Assembly: GCA_031555145.1 (NCBI GenBank)
Contig: JAVBUR010000097.1
Location: forward strand, 1-31,831
DNA: 31,831 bases
From: JAJDIA01 sp031555145
GTDB lineage: Bacteria > Bacteroidota > Bacteroidia > Bacteroidales > Tannerellaceae
Direction: 5' to 3'
The position numbers and the translations under genes were made by a program. Positions 6,156 to 15,340 of the stretch are shown one piece after another. Within the stretch, counting starts at the first letter, position 1; every line of letters begins with the position of its first letter. The notes under the pieces were generated by a model. It was not told the DNA's origin. It ran no database searches and saw only the letters and a list, made by a program, of their open reading frames with translations.

Positions 6156-8836
6156 GTATCCACCATCTTACGAAGCAGTTCAGCCTTGAGAGGTTTCATC
6201 AAGAAATCGGTAAAGCCTTTTTCAAGCGTCTGTTCCCGGCTATCGTCTTCGGGAGAGGCAATGGCGATGATGGGTATTTGCTGGTCGGTTTTTCGTATCT
6301 CCTCCGTCGCTTCGTATCCGTTCATATCCATCATATCAAGATTCATCAGGATCAAGCTGGGCTGGTAGGCAAAGTACATGGCAATGGCCTCATCCCCACT
6401 GGCGGCATGCATCAGATTGAATTCACGCAGCATGGACTGTATCTGGACAAAATAGCTGGAGTTCTCCTCGGCCACAATGATGTTCACCTTTGATTTATCG
6501 ATATCCATAAACACTTCTTCCGGTTCCTCCATCACGACCCCACCTTCCTGGGAAGTAATCTGGGAAACGATCATGCTGTTCGGTATCTTAAACCAGAAGG
6601 TCGACCCTTCGCCCAGTTTGGAATCTACACCGATCTCTCCTTCCATCTTCTTCACAATCGTTTCACAAATGGAAAGGCCGAGACCTGTACCCTGAACAAA
6701 ACTGTTCAACTTCACAAAACGCTGGAAGACACCCTTGGCCCCTTCTTCCGACATACCACAACCGGTATCTTTGACGTAGAAGAACAACCGATCATCGTCC
6801 GTCGGTTTGTATCCGAATGTGATGCTGCCTTTCTCTGTAAACTTGACGGCATTGTTGATAAAGTTGGTGATCACCTGGGCCAGGCGGTTCTTATCCGTAT
6901 GCAGGATCAGGTTCGGCATCTTGTCTTTAAACGAGAGTTTGACATCGGAGTTGGGCACCTTCAGTCGTGAAGACTGCTCGATATCATAGAACAAGCTGTT
7001 CACATCCACATCCGAATCGACAAAGTCAAGCGTACCGGCCTCAATCTTGGAAAGGTCGAGGATATCGTTGATCAACTGCAACAACAAGTCATTATTGTTA
7101 TTGATGATATTGACATATTCCAGTTTGTCTTCCGGATCATCGGTCACCGATAATAAGCTGGAGAAGCCCACAATCGCATTCAACGGCGTACGGATCTCAT
7201 GGCTCATATTGGCCAGGAAAGCCGACTTAAGCTTATCGGATTGCTCCGCTTTTTCTTTAGCGACACGCAATTCGTTTTCCGACTTCTTTTGCTTAGTCAC
7301 ATCATCCTTCTTGAACACAACCCCCAACAGGTTTTCCTTTTCATCCAAAACCGGCATCACCAACACATGGATATACCGGCCCCAGGCATCACAGTCTTTT
7401 GTAACGTCGACCGGTTGTTTGGTTTCCATCGCCTTGATCACCGAACATTTGTCACAATAAGGCAACTTGGGTTCTTTACTCAGGAAACAGTTATCAGGGC
7501 CATACTGCGGAATACAGGGATACTGGAGTTGATTCTCCCACTTTACTGTAAAGTCCGGTTTGATATATTTGATGGCCGACTGCATATTATTCATGATCAG
7601 CACATTATCTTCCTGTAGGTCGAGCAGGCTGTCTTTCAGTTTCTTAGTACGCAGGAAGAACACCAATATCATGATCAGGAACGCAAGCAGGGTGACAATG
7701 ATAGAAACCAGGATTTCATACCTGTACTTGTTGAACATACTCTCGTCGTTGATAAAGACAGAGTCACGTGGGAGTATCTGCTGTTCAATACCGAACTCCT
7801 TCAACTTCTTAACGTCGAACGTATAGTAGTTGGGAATCATCTCCACACGGAGATTCTTACTGTTGATTTCCTTTTTGATAATAGCGTCCGCCTGCTTGGC
7901 GAGATCCTTCCCAAGGCTCCGGTATTGGGGCACATAGCCGCCGATCGCCCAGTGTCCAAGGCCGGAAGAGGTGATCGTAAAGGCCGGAAGTGAAGGATTA
8001 GCCATCATCAGCGCATACGTCCCATTGGCGACAAAGTAACCATCATTCCTGTCCACACGCCAGGTCCCGATCAGAATCGCTGTCTTTTCGGGCAACTCCC
8101 TGATCTGGTCGGTCAGTGTATATAGCGTGTTTTTCCGCCCGTCCAACAGGATCAGATCCACATCCGTAATATGCTTCATCTCCCGCTTCACATACGTTTG
8201 CAGGGCTACCCCACCATATGTATTGTCAGTTAAGAGCGCAATATGTTTGGTGTTGGGATAGAGGGAGCGGATCAAATCGACATTTTTCTGTACATCATAC
8301 GACAACAGGTAACCCGATATATTATAACCCTCACTGCGATACGTATGGATATCCACATATTCGGGTTCCCACTCCGCCAGATTTTCCGTCGAGTCAGGCA
8401 GATACACCGCATTCTGGCTGGCCATACCACACAGAATAGGAACATTCTCAAAAGGAAGTGAATCCTGTGAGATATAAGAAGACCATGCCTCCTGCCCCAG
8501 AATAATAATTAACGCAGGGTGCTTATTCCCCGCATATTTCTCCAGGATAAGTTTCAACTTCCCTTTCCATTCGGGAGCCTCCGGGAGACTCTTACAGTTC
8601 ATATTTTCAATGATCATGGGAGCTGTACCCCCTAACAGTTTGTACTCTTCCTGAAACTCTGTGATATTGGAAGTCGTATTTTTGGTATCCGGATTATACG
8701 AACTGATAACCAGAATCGGATGAGAATCTTCAGCAAAAAGCAAACCTGGGCTAAACGCTAATAACACAACTACAACAATAAGTTGCAGAAGACTCTTACT
8801 TTTTTGAGAGCGATATACGGTCTTTGTAGAAATCAT
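6131..8836 (-). CDS. hybrid sensor histidine kinase with ABC-substrate-binding-like sensor and degenerate receiver
   Basis: This 901-aa protein starts at MISTKTVYRSQKS; the frame continues upstream without coding character. It has an N-terminal membrane or signal segment (about 15-35), a periplasmic domain (about 38-370; VISSYNPDTKNTT, HIALLTDNTYGG, IGGYVPQY) that looks like the ABC-substrate-binding family (PF04392 type), a second membrane helix (about 374-400) and a PAS-like domain (about 415-520) with five Cys including CDKC. The HisKA H-box is FLANMSHEIRTPLNA (His546), followed by an HATPase domain (about 650-760). The C-terminal receiver (about 782-901) has Asn832 where the phosphoacceptor Asp belongs (LILMNLDMM) but keeps the KP motif. 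It has no output domain, so its partner regulator is elsewhere or signalling is atypical. Confidence 0.9.
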   Translation of the reverse strand: MISTKTVYRSQKSKSLLQLIVVVVLLAFSPGLLFAEDSHPILVISSYNPDTKNTTSNITEFQEEYKLLGGTAPMIIENMNCKSLPEAPEWKGKLKLILEKYAGNKHPALIIILGQEAWSSYISQDSLPFENVPILCGMASQNAVYLPDSTENLAEWEPEYVDIHTYRSEGYNISGYLLSYDVQKNVDLIRSLYPNTKHIALLTDNTYGGVALQTYVKREMKHITDVDLILLDGRKNTLYTLTDQIRELPEKTAILIGTWRVDRNDGYFVANGTYALMMANPSLPAFTITSSGLGHWAIGGYVPQYRSLGKDLAKQADAIIKKEINSKNLRVEMIPNYYTFDVKKLKEFGIEQQILPRDSVFINDESMFNKYRYEILVSIIVTLLAFLIMILVFFLRTKKLKDSLLDLQEDNVLIMNNMQSAIKYIKPDFTVKWENQLQYPCIPQYGPDNCFLSKEPKLPYCDKCSVIKAMETKQPVDVTKDCDAWGRYIHVLVMPVLDEKENLLGVVFKKDDVTKQKKSENELRVAKEKAEQSDKLKSAFLANMSHEIRTPLNAIVGFSSLLSVTDDPEDKLEYVNIINNNNDLLLQLINDILDLSKIEAGTLDFVDSDVDVNSLFYDIEQSSRLKVPNSDVKLSFKDKMPNLILHTDKNRLAQVITNFINNAVKFTEKGSITFGYKPTDDDRLFFYVKDTGCGMSEEGAKGVFQRFVKLNSFVQGTGLGLSICETIVKKMEGEIGVDSKLGEGSTFWFKIPNSMIVSQITSQEGGVVMEEPEEVFMDIDKSKVNIIVAEENSSYFVQIQSMLREFNLMHAASGDEAIAMYFAYQPSLILMNLDMMDMNGYEATEEIRKTDQQIPIIAIASPEDDSREQTLEKGFTDFLMKPLKAELLRKMVDTYLRVNVS

Positions 8837-8880
8837 AAACAAACATGAACAGTAAGTAAAATCTGTTTTTGAATCACTTG

Positions 8881-8888
8881 CAAAAGTA
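8881..8888 (-). promoter_or_regulatory. -7 element (TACTTTTG) of the hybrid kinase gene
   Basis: Read on the minus strand it matches TAnnTTTG and lies 45 nt upstream of the MISTK start codon, leaving a leader of roughly 35-40 nt. No convincing -33 TTTG is seen. It supports the downstream start chosen for the kinase. Confidence 0.4.
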
Positions 8889-8973
8889 ATCATTTTTCGT
8901 ATGGCATACGGTAAAAGTACTGAAAAACAACGAACAAATAAGAATATATGTGCTTTTTTAACTGGATTAGTCT

Positions 8974-8981
8974 TAGCTTTG
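8974..8981 (+). promoter_or_regulatory. possible -7 element (TAGCTTTG) of mnmD
   Basis: It matches TAnnTTTG 5 nt before the GTG proposed as the mnmD start, so the transcript would be nearly leaderless. If translation really begins at the ATG at 8948, this match is internal to the gene and meaningless. Confidence 0.25.
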
Positions 8982-8986
8982 TATTT

Positions 8987-9664
8987 GTGGAAAAAAATAA
9001 TGATAAGAACCTCCGGGTCACGGCCGACGGCAGTCATACCCTATTTGTATCGGAACTGGACGAGCATTACCACTCTATAAACGGCGCTGTCCAAGAATCC
9101 ATGCATGTATTTATACGTGCCGGATTAGACCAAGTCGAGGCCGAACATATCCATATCCTGGAAATTGGTTTCGGTACCGGCCTGAACGCTTTCCTAACCC
9201 TTCGAGAAATCGAAAAAGCGAACAATCCACAAACAGTTGAATACCACTCGGTCGAACGATACCCCCTGGCCTCTTCCCTGATCCACCAACTCAACTATGC
9301 CCGCCAGGCTTGGCCTGAACAGGAAGCGTTGTTCGAACAACTGCACACAGCCCCTTGGGAAGAATCCGTCCCTATCACTCCCTGCTTTACCCTGCACAAA
9401 ATAGAGGGGAATGCCTGTAACTGCACATTCCCCTCTCCCATTGATCTCATCTACTTCGACGCCTTTGCCCCGGAAAAGCAACCTGAACTGTGGGAGCAAC
9501 CCATGTTCGACCGCCTCTTTGCCTGTACGGCATCCGGAGGTATCATCGTCACCTACTGCGCTAAAGGTGAAGTCCGCCGCCGGATGCAAGCCGCCGGTTT
9601 CCGGATGGAACGCCTGCCCGGTCCTCCGGGAAAGCGTCATATGCTATTCGGGCGGAAAGGCTGA
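8987..9664 (+). CDS. mnmD: tRNA 5-methylaminomethyl-2-thiouridine(34) methyltransferase MnmD
   Basis: This stand-alone form of the MnmC N-terminal domain (PF05430) uses S-adenosylmethionine to make the final methylation of mnm5s2U at the tRNA wobble position. The SAM-binding motif is LEIGFGTGLNAF, followed by the acidic VERYP motif. The active-site region is DLIYFDAFAPEKQPELW, and GIIVTYCAKGEVRR follows. The FAD-dependent MnmC oxidase half is absent, as in other Bacteroidota. I chose GTG at 8987 (225 aa) because family members have only a few residues before the TADGSHTLF segment; an ATG at 8948 would add 13 hydrophobic residues. The stop lies 4 nt from the converging TolC-like gene, leaving no room for a separate terminator. 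Confidence 0.85.
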   Translation: MEKNNDKNLRVTADGSHTLFVSELDEHYHSINGAVQESMHVFIRAGLDQVEAEHIHILEIGFGTGLNAFLTLREIEKANNPQTVEYHSVERYPLASSLIHQLNYARQAWPEQEALFEQLHTAPWEESVPITPCFTLHKIEGNACNCTFPSPIDLIYFDAFAPEKQPELWEQPMFDRLFACTASGGIIVTYCAKGEVRRRMQAAGFRMERLPGPPGKRHMLFGRKG

Positions 9665-9668
9665 TTCC

Positions 9669-10877
9669 CTACAGTCGGTGTTTCAGTAACCCGGCCACTG
9701 CTTTACGGTATTCATTCTCCACCCGCATACTGTTATCCATACTATCATAGAAAGTAGCGATCTCGACAAAATATTCGATCATCGAGATCTGCCCGGCATC
9801 CAGCGCCTTATTCAGCAGTGACACCGTCTGTTTGTTCCGCAACAGCCGGTTATACTCATCCAGCGACAGGCGCAGGGAGAGCGATTGCCTGTATTGCTGA
9901 TCCAACTCATTCCGCAACCGGATGGAAGCATCGTCATACCGGATATCAGACGACAGCACCTGCGCCTTTGCCCGCTGCACCTGGTGCCGGTTTGAAAAGA
10001 GCGGAATGCTGATGCCTACCAGAAACCCATTATACCGTGCGCCACCCGTCGCCGTATTCAACCGGTAACCCAGTTCCAGGTCGGGCAACCATTGCGACTG
10101 ACTGACGCGTACCTGCTGCCGGTTGATCGCCTGCTCACTCTTCAGCGCAAGCAACTGCGGATCGACAACCGTCTTCTCATTCCACAGATCGGCAAACGAG
10201 GGTAGTTCCTCCGCCTGCTCATACACAAACTGGCGAAACGCCACCGGTATTCCGCCGTTCAACGACGTGAGTTCATTTCTTTTCTGTACAATAGCTGCTT
10301 CATTGCGTCGCACTTCCGTCCGCACATTCAGCAGCTCCAGATCGATCTTATTGGTTTCCAACACATTCGCATCTCCGCTGGCCAACCGTTTGGCATAGAG
10401 CGCTGCCAGCCGTTCGGCATTCGCCAGCCGCTCATTCAACAACGCCTGTTGTTGATTAAGCAACACCAAGTCCAGGCAGACCTCTTCCACCGTCAGCAGC
10501 ATTTGCTGGCGGAGCGCTGCCTGTTGGTAATCCAACCCCTCGCCAGTGGTCTTCGCCAACTTATTTCGTTGCATGTAGACGGTCGGGAAATTGAATGATT
10601 GTGAAGCGATCAACTCCCCCTGGAAGCCCAGTCCATCCAGATTGCCGTACTGGTGGGAGTATGACACCGACGGGTCGGGCAGATTATTGCCGGCCTTCAT
10701 CTCCAGTTTCTGCGCCGTCATTTGTTGGCGGTTTGCCTGCAGTTCCTTGTTATTCTCCTCCACCTGCTGCATGACCTGCCGGATGGTGAGGGTTTGCTCC
10801 ACCGTCTGTGCCTGGCAAACAGCCACGGTACAGAGCAGAGAGATACTTATCGTTGTTATTTTTCGTAATGTCTTCAT
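9669..10877 (-). CDS. CusC/TolC-family outer-membrane efflux protein
   Basis: This 402-aa channel component of the metal RND pump is the last gene of the operon. It has a signal peptide (MKTLRKITTISISLLCTVAV, predicted cleavage near CQA, residue 23) and no lipobox. Mature sequence starts with LTIRQVMQQVEENNKELQAN, the usual first efflux-protein helix. Two helical repeats and a terminal segment IEYFVEIATFYDSM follow. It is somewhat shorter than classical TolC (about 470 aa), which is common in Bacteroidota heavy-metal systems. Its ATG overlaps the pump gene's stop (ATGA), showing co-translation. Confidence 0.87.
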   Translation of the reverse strand: MKTLRKITTISISLLCTVAVCQAQTVEQTLTIRQVMQQVEENNKELQANRQQMTAQKLEMKAGNNLPDPSVSYSHQYGNLDGLGFQGELIASQSFNFPTVYMQRNKLAKTTGEGLDYQQAALRQQMLLTVEEVCLDLVLLNQQQALLNERLANAERLAALYAKRLASGDANVLETNKIDLELLNVRTEVRRNEAAIVQKRNELTSLNGGIPVAFRQFVYEQAEELPSFADLWNEKTVVDPQLLALKSEQAINRQQVRVSQSQWLPDLELGYRLNTATGGARYNGFLVGISIPLFSNRHQVQRAKAQVLSSDIRYDDASIRLRNELDQQYRQSLSLRLSLDEYNRLLRNKQTVSLLNKALDAGQISMIEYFVEIATFYDSMDNSMRVENEYRKAVAGLLKHRL

Positions 10878-13800
10878 ACTTTGCCTTTCTTTTCATTCAT
10901 AAGCAGATACACAATCGGAATGATAAACCCATTCAGGAACGTGGATGTCAACAAGCCGCCAAGGATCACTATCGCCATTGGGCTTTGGATCTCATTCCCT
11001 GGCAGGCTGCCCTGCAAGGCTAACGGGATCAGCGCCAGTGCCGAGGTCAGCGCCGTCATCACAATCGGGTTCAACCGATCCAACGATCCTTGCATGATTG
11101 CCTCCTGTAAGCCTTTCCCCTCACTCAGCAACTGCTTATAGTGGCTGACCAGCAACATCCCGTTGCGCGTAGCAATCCCAAACAACGAGATAAACCCGAT
11201 AATCGCCGGGATACTGATCTCGCCCCGCGTGACCCACAAGATAAACACCCCGCCAATCAGTGCCAGCGGCAAGTTCAGCATAATTGCCCCGCTCTCCCGC
11301 GCATCCTTGAATTCATGGAAGAGCAACAAGAAAATAATCAGCAACGACATACAAGAGGTAAACAACAACGTTCGACTGGCCGCCTGTTCACTTTCGAACT
11401 GGCCGCCAAATTCGATATGATACCCTTCAGGCAACTGCACCTGAGCGTGTATCAACGTCTGCATCTCATTGACCACACTGCGGAGATCGCGCCCCGACAC
11501 ATTGGCGCTCACCACCACCTTCCGCCGGGCATTCTCCCGGTTGATCGTATTCGGGCCGGTAGCCGACCGGATATCAGCCACATAACTCAACGGAATCTTT
11601 CCGCCGACAGCATCGATCATCAGATTACCGATTGCCTCCATACTCCCACGATTATCATCGGAAGCCTTCACCGTAAGGTCGAAATACTTACCGTCTTCAT
11701 ACACCTGGCTGATAGCCTCACCGGCAAACATCACATTAATATATTCCTCAAACTCGGGCAGGGTGATGCCATATCTCGACAATAATTCCCGCCGGGGGCT
11801 GATCGTCAGTTGTGGCCGTTCAATCTGTTGCTCCACATTCAAGTCCACCACGCCTTCGACACCTTGTACCGCTTGTTGGATCGATTTGCCTAATACAAAC
11901 AATTGATTCAGGTCAGTCCCGAACAGTTTAATAGCAATTGCCGCTTCCGTCCCCGACAGCATCGCATCGATACGGTGGGATATCGGCTGCCCGATCTCCA
12001 CATTCGCCCCACTGATGACAGACAGTTTCTCGCGCACATCATTCATCACGGCATCGCGGCTACGCTTATCCAGCATAAAGGGTGCCTCGATCTCCGACTC
12101 ATTCACTCCCAGCGCATGTTCATCCAGTTCGGCACGACCGGTCTTGCGGGCTACGGTCTGTATCTCCGGCACCTGCATCAACAACTGCTCTGCCTGCCGG
12201 CCAATTTTATCCGACTCTTCGAGGGAAATACCCGGAAGCGTACTGACATTCACCGTAAACGATCCCTCATTGAATGGCGGCAGGAAGCTGCGCCCCAATG
12301 AGAAGAAGACAACCAATGCACCAACAAACAGCACCAGCGTACCGCCCAACACGGCTTTTTTATGTAGCAATGCCTTATCCAGCAAAGACTTATAGACCTC
12401 CTTCAGCTTACGAGCCACGATAGACTCATGAAAATCCTGCCGTTCCTTCCCACCTTTCGAATCCAGTAGATAACTGCACAGTACCGGCGTCAACGTCAAC
12501 GCTACTACCGTCGAAGCAAACAACGCCACAATAAACGCAATCCCCAACGGCGCCAACATCAGCCCTTCCATTCCACTCAGGAAGAAGAGTGGAATAAAGC
12601 TCACCACAATAATCAGCGTCGAGTTCAGGATCGGCATCCGCACCTCACGGGAAGCCTGGAACACCACCTCAAGTGTCGACAATTGTTCTTCGACAGGTAG
12701 GAGTTTATTCTCCCGCATCCGCCGGAACACATTTTCCACATCCACGATCGCATCATCCACCAGCGAACCGATCGAAATCGCCATCCCGCCCAAGCTCATT
12801 GTATTAATGGTCAACCCCATATAATGTAGTACCAACAGCGACACAACCAGCGACAACGGCAGCGCCACCAGTGATATCAGCGTCGTCCGCACATTCATCA
12901 GGAAGATAAACAGGATAATAATCACAAACACGCTACCTTCCAGCAGGCTCTTCTTTACGTTATTGATCGAGTTGTCAATAAAATCGCTTTGACGGAAGAT
13001 ATGGCTCGACACCTGGACATCCGCCGGCAGCGTGCTGCTGATATCGTTCAACACCACATCCAGCTGCTCCGTCAGCCCGATCGTACTCGTCTGCGGTTGC
13101 TTGGTAACGGTGATCAACACAGCACCTTTGCCTCGTACGGAGGCAGTCCCCAGCTTGGGCGACTTACCGGCGATAGCAATCGTCGCTACATCCCCGATCC
13201 GTACCGGTACACCGTCCATGGTTTTAATAACACCCGTTCCGATTTCATCCACATCGGTAGTGGAAAGCAAGCCCCGGATAATGTATTCATTACCATGTTC
13301 GTATAATACGCCGCCATTGGCATTCCGGTTCATGTTCCGGCAGGCGGCAAGCGCTTCATCCAGTGTCACGCCATAATGCTTCATGCGCCCGGGATCGAGT
13401 TGAATCTGGTATTCTTTTACATCGCCTCCGATCACAGCCACCTGTGCCACACCGCCGGTCGACAGCAGCCGCGGACGAAACGTCCAATCGGCTAATGTCC
13501 GTAAATCGAGCATCGACGTCGAATCCGCCGTCAATCCTACGATCAGTATCTCGCCCATAATAGACGATTGAGGCCCCAGCGTGGGACGCCCCACATTCTC
13601 CGGCAACGATTCCGACACAATCGACAGTTTTTCGGACACGATCTGCCGCGCCCGGTACACATCCATGCCCCAGTCAAACTCCACCCAAACCACTGAAAAG
13701 CCAGTCGTGGAAGAAGACCGTACCCGGCGCACATTCATCGCCCCGTTCACCGCCGTTTCTACTGGGAAGGTTACCAACCGTTCCACCTCTTCCGGCGCCA

Positions 13801-13966
13801 GCCCTTTGGCCTCGGTCATAATCACCACCGTCGGTGCATTCAGGTCCGGGAACACATCCACATCCGTCTGCGTCGCCTTATAGGTTCCCCATATCATCAG
13901 CAGCACGCTGCATGCCAGCACTACCAACCGGTTGTGCAGGGAGTATTGAATAATCTTATTCAGCAT
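10874..13966 (-). CDS. heavy-metal efflux RND pump (CusA/CzcA family)
   Basis: This 1030-aa proton-driven inner-membrane pump is the core of the tripartite metal exporter. It shows the RND layout: TM1 near the N-terminus (LVVLACSVLLMIWGTYKA), porter domain, TM2-6, second porter domain, TM7-12. The heavy-metal RND signature SIGSLVDDAIVDVENVFRRM, carrying the proton-relay acidic residues, is at about 395-415. ELDEHALGVNESEIEAPF in the second porter domain is typical of CusA/CzcA homologues. I cannot tell from sequence whether the substrate is Cu/Ag or Zn/Co/Cd. I chose ATG at 13966 because GGGAGGG lies just before it; an in-frame GTG at 13978 is the alternative. It sits 12 nt after the adaptor stop and overlaps the channel gene by 4 nt. 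Confidence 0.93.
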   Translation of the reverse strand: MLNKIIQYSLHNRLVVLACSVLLMIWGTYKATQTDVDVFPDLNAPTVVIMTEAKGLAPEEVERLVTFPVETAVNGAMNVRRVRSSSTTGFSVVWVEFDWGMDVYRARQIVSEKLSIVSESLPENVGRPTLGPQSSIMGEILIVGLTADSTSMLDLRTLADWTFRPRLLSTGGVAQVAVIGGDVKEYQIQLDPGRMKHYGVTLDEALAACRNMNRNANGGVLYEHGNEYIIRGLLSTTDVDEIGTGVIKTMDGVPVRIGDVATIAIAGKSPKLGTASVRGKGAVLITVTKQPQTSTIGLTEQLDVVLNDISSTLPADVQVSSHIFRQSDFIDNSINNVKKSLLEGSVFVIIILFIFLMNVRTTLISLVALPLSLVVSLLVLHYMGLTINTMSLGGMAISIGSLVDDAIVDVENVFRRMRENKLLPVEEQLSTLEVVFQASREVRMPILNSTLIIVVSFIPLFFLSGMEGLMLAPLGIAFIVALFASTVVALTLTPVLCSYLLDSKGGKERQDFHESIVARKLKEVYKSLLDKALLHKKAVLGGTLVLFVGALVVFFSLGRSFLPPFNEGSFTVNVSTLPGISLEESDKIGRQAEQLLMQVPEIQTVARKTGRAELDEHALGVNESEIEAPFMLDKRSRDAVMNDVREKLSVISGANVEIGQPISHRIDAMLSGTEAAIAIKLFGTDLNQLFVLGKSIQQAVQGVEGVVDLNVEQQIERPQLTISPRRELLSRYGITLPEFEEYINVMFAGEAISQVYEDGKYFDLTVKASDDNRGSMEAIGNLMIDAVGGKIPLSYVADIRSATGPNTINRENARRKVVVSANVSGRDLRSVVNEMQTLIHAQVQLPEGYHIEFGGQFESEQAASRTLLFTSCMSLLIIFLLLFHEFKDARESGAIMLNLPLALIGGVFILWVTRGEISIPAIIGFISLFGIATRNGMLLVSHYKQLLSEGKGLQEAIMQGSLDRLNPIVMTALTSALALIPLALQGSLPGNEIQSPMAIVILGGLLTSTFLNGFIIPIVYLLMNEKKGKV

Positions 13967-13978
13967 AATCCCTCCCAC

Positions 13979-15271
13979 TTAATGATTGTGCGTATGAGCC
14001 GGCATGGCATTCGAGGCAGAAGCCAGCTTCAGATGATACGCACCCTCGGTTACTACCGTATCGCCAGCCTTCAGGCCAGACAATATCTGCACCTCCGAGC
14101 CATTATTCACCCCCGCCTGTACCGTCTGCTTCGTATAGCAAGTCTCATCCAGCCGGAGGAATACAGAGAACACCCCCTGTTCCTCGATCAGCGCCGTAAC
14201 CGGCACAGTCAGCACATGCGCCAGCGGAGCGGTCAACAACCACACATCCACATAAGCTCCTGAAAGAAGTGAACCCTTATTATCAAACTCAAACGTAACC
14301 GGTATATAAAACGAATTATCAGTCGACGACTTCGCATACGACAGTAACCGCCCGTTCAGTTCCGACAGTTTATAGACTGTTTCCTCATACGGCGTCTTGA
14401 AATGCGCCGACTGCACCAACGGCAAACTGGCATAGTATTTCTCGGACACCTCCGCCCGCAACACCAACCGATTGTTCTGCGAAACCGTCGCCAGCGGCTG
14501 ACCTACGGACACATAATCGCCCTCCTTCACCTGAAGGTTCTTCAAGTACCCATTCATGGGAGACGTTACCCCAACTCCGCTGCCGGAAGACGCGCCACCG
14601 ATGGCCTCATACGCTACCTTCGCCGTCTCGTAGTCCGCCTTCAACTGGTTGAACTCGCGCTCAGAGATAATCTTATCACCAATCAGCCCCTTGGCCCGTT
14701 CATAGTCGCTCTTTGCCTTTTCAAACGCCACACGGGTACGGACAGCCACATCGCCTTCCGGCAGATGGCCCGTCACCAGGCTGAGTACGGTTTGCCCTTT
14801 CCGCAGCGCCGCACCTTCTACCAAACGAGTCTGTCCAAAACTAACGACGCCCGACACAACAGCAACCAACGCTCGTTCATCACCCTGCGCCGAAACAATC
14901 CGTCCACTGGTCTTCACCACCTGGGTAAATGCCCCCGGCTGAACCGTCTGTACCTGTAGCCCTACAACAGCCGCCTTCTCCTGTGGGAAAACAATCTCAT
15001 TGGGATTAACCGCCTCTTCGGCTTCATGATCGTGGTCATGACCTTCATGGTCGTGATGTTCATGGTCGTGACCTTCATGATCATGTCCCTCGTGGTCATG
15101 ATTGTGACCTTCGTGATCGTGACCTTCATGGCCATTGTCATGCCCACTATGGTCATGTCCTTCTTCATGTACGTGTGTAGATTCCTCCGCATGATTGTGC
15201 GAAGCCGTGTTTTGATGGCATGCACTCAACAGGTACACGCACATCATTCCTACTAAATATAGTTGTTTCAT
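13979..15271 (-). CDS. CusB-type metal efflux adaptor, lipoprotein with His-rich N-terminus
   Basis: This 430-aa membrane-fusion protein links the RND pump with the outer-membrane channel. The signal peptide ends in a lipobox (LLSAC, Cys18), so it is probably lipid-anchored. Residues 19-84 are a low-complexity segment of repeated GHDHE units with about two dozen His, plausibly a periplasmic metal sponge. Then come NPNEIVFPQEKA, the lipoyl halves (ALVAVVSGVVSF and VTSPMNGYLKNLQVKEGDYV), a short helical hairpin and a beta-barrel/membrane-proximal part ending GLKAGDTVVTEGAYHLKLA. The last residues are again His-rich (AHTHNH). CusB also binds metal near its N-terminus, using Met residues; the His run here suggests delivery or buffering of Zn, Co, Ni or Cu. 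Confidence 0.9.
   Translation of the reverse strand: MKQLYLVGMMCVYLLSACHQNTASHNHAEESTHVHEEGHDHSGHDNGHEGHDHEGHNHDHEGHDHEGHDHEHHDHEGHDHDHEAEEAVNPNEIVFPQEKAAVVGLQVQTVQPGAFTQVVKTSGRIVSAQGDERALVAVVSGVVSFGQTRLVEGAALRKGQTVLSLVTGHLPEGDVAVRTRVAFEKAKSDYERAKGLIGDKIISEREFNQLKADYETAKVAYEAIGGASSGSGVGVTSPMNGYLKNLQVKEGDYVSVGQPLATVSQNNRLVLRAEVSEKYYASLPLVQSAHFKTPYEETVYKLSELNGRLLSYAKSSTDNSFYIPVTFEFDNKGSLLSGAYVDVWLLTAPLAHVLTVPVTALIEEQGVFSVFLRLDETCYTKQTVQAGVNNGSEVQILSGLKAGDTVVTEGAYHLKLASASNAMPAHTHNH
15020..15165. repeat. tandem degenerate repeat encoding the His-rich segment
   Basis: Degenerate units of roughly 9-15 bp (plus-strand words such as GACCTTCATGGTCGTG) recur in this stretch and encode the GHDHE repeats of the adaptor on the minus strand. 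Units are in phase with codons, so slippage by a unit would lengthen or shorten the metal-binding tail without breaking the frame. Confidence 0.6.
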
Positions 15272-15340
15272 ATGTAAAATGTTATTGAATAAAAAAAGAA
15301 AACCAACCGCATTTACCCCTACGGCAAACGCGCACTCACT

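Noticed and set aside
15020..15165. Regularly repeated words resembling a small CRISPR array
   Set aside because: The repeats are short, degenerate and codon-phased, without unique spacers, and they encode the GHDHE units.
15026..15256. A Met/Val-rich plus-strand frame that looks like a membrane protein
   Set aside because: It is the reverse complement of the His-codon repeat of the adaptor; the apparent hydrophobicity is an artefact of that repeat.
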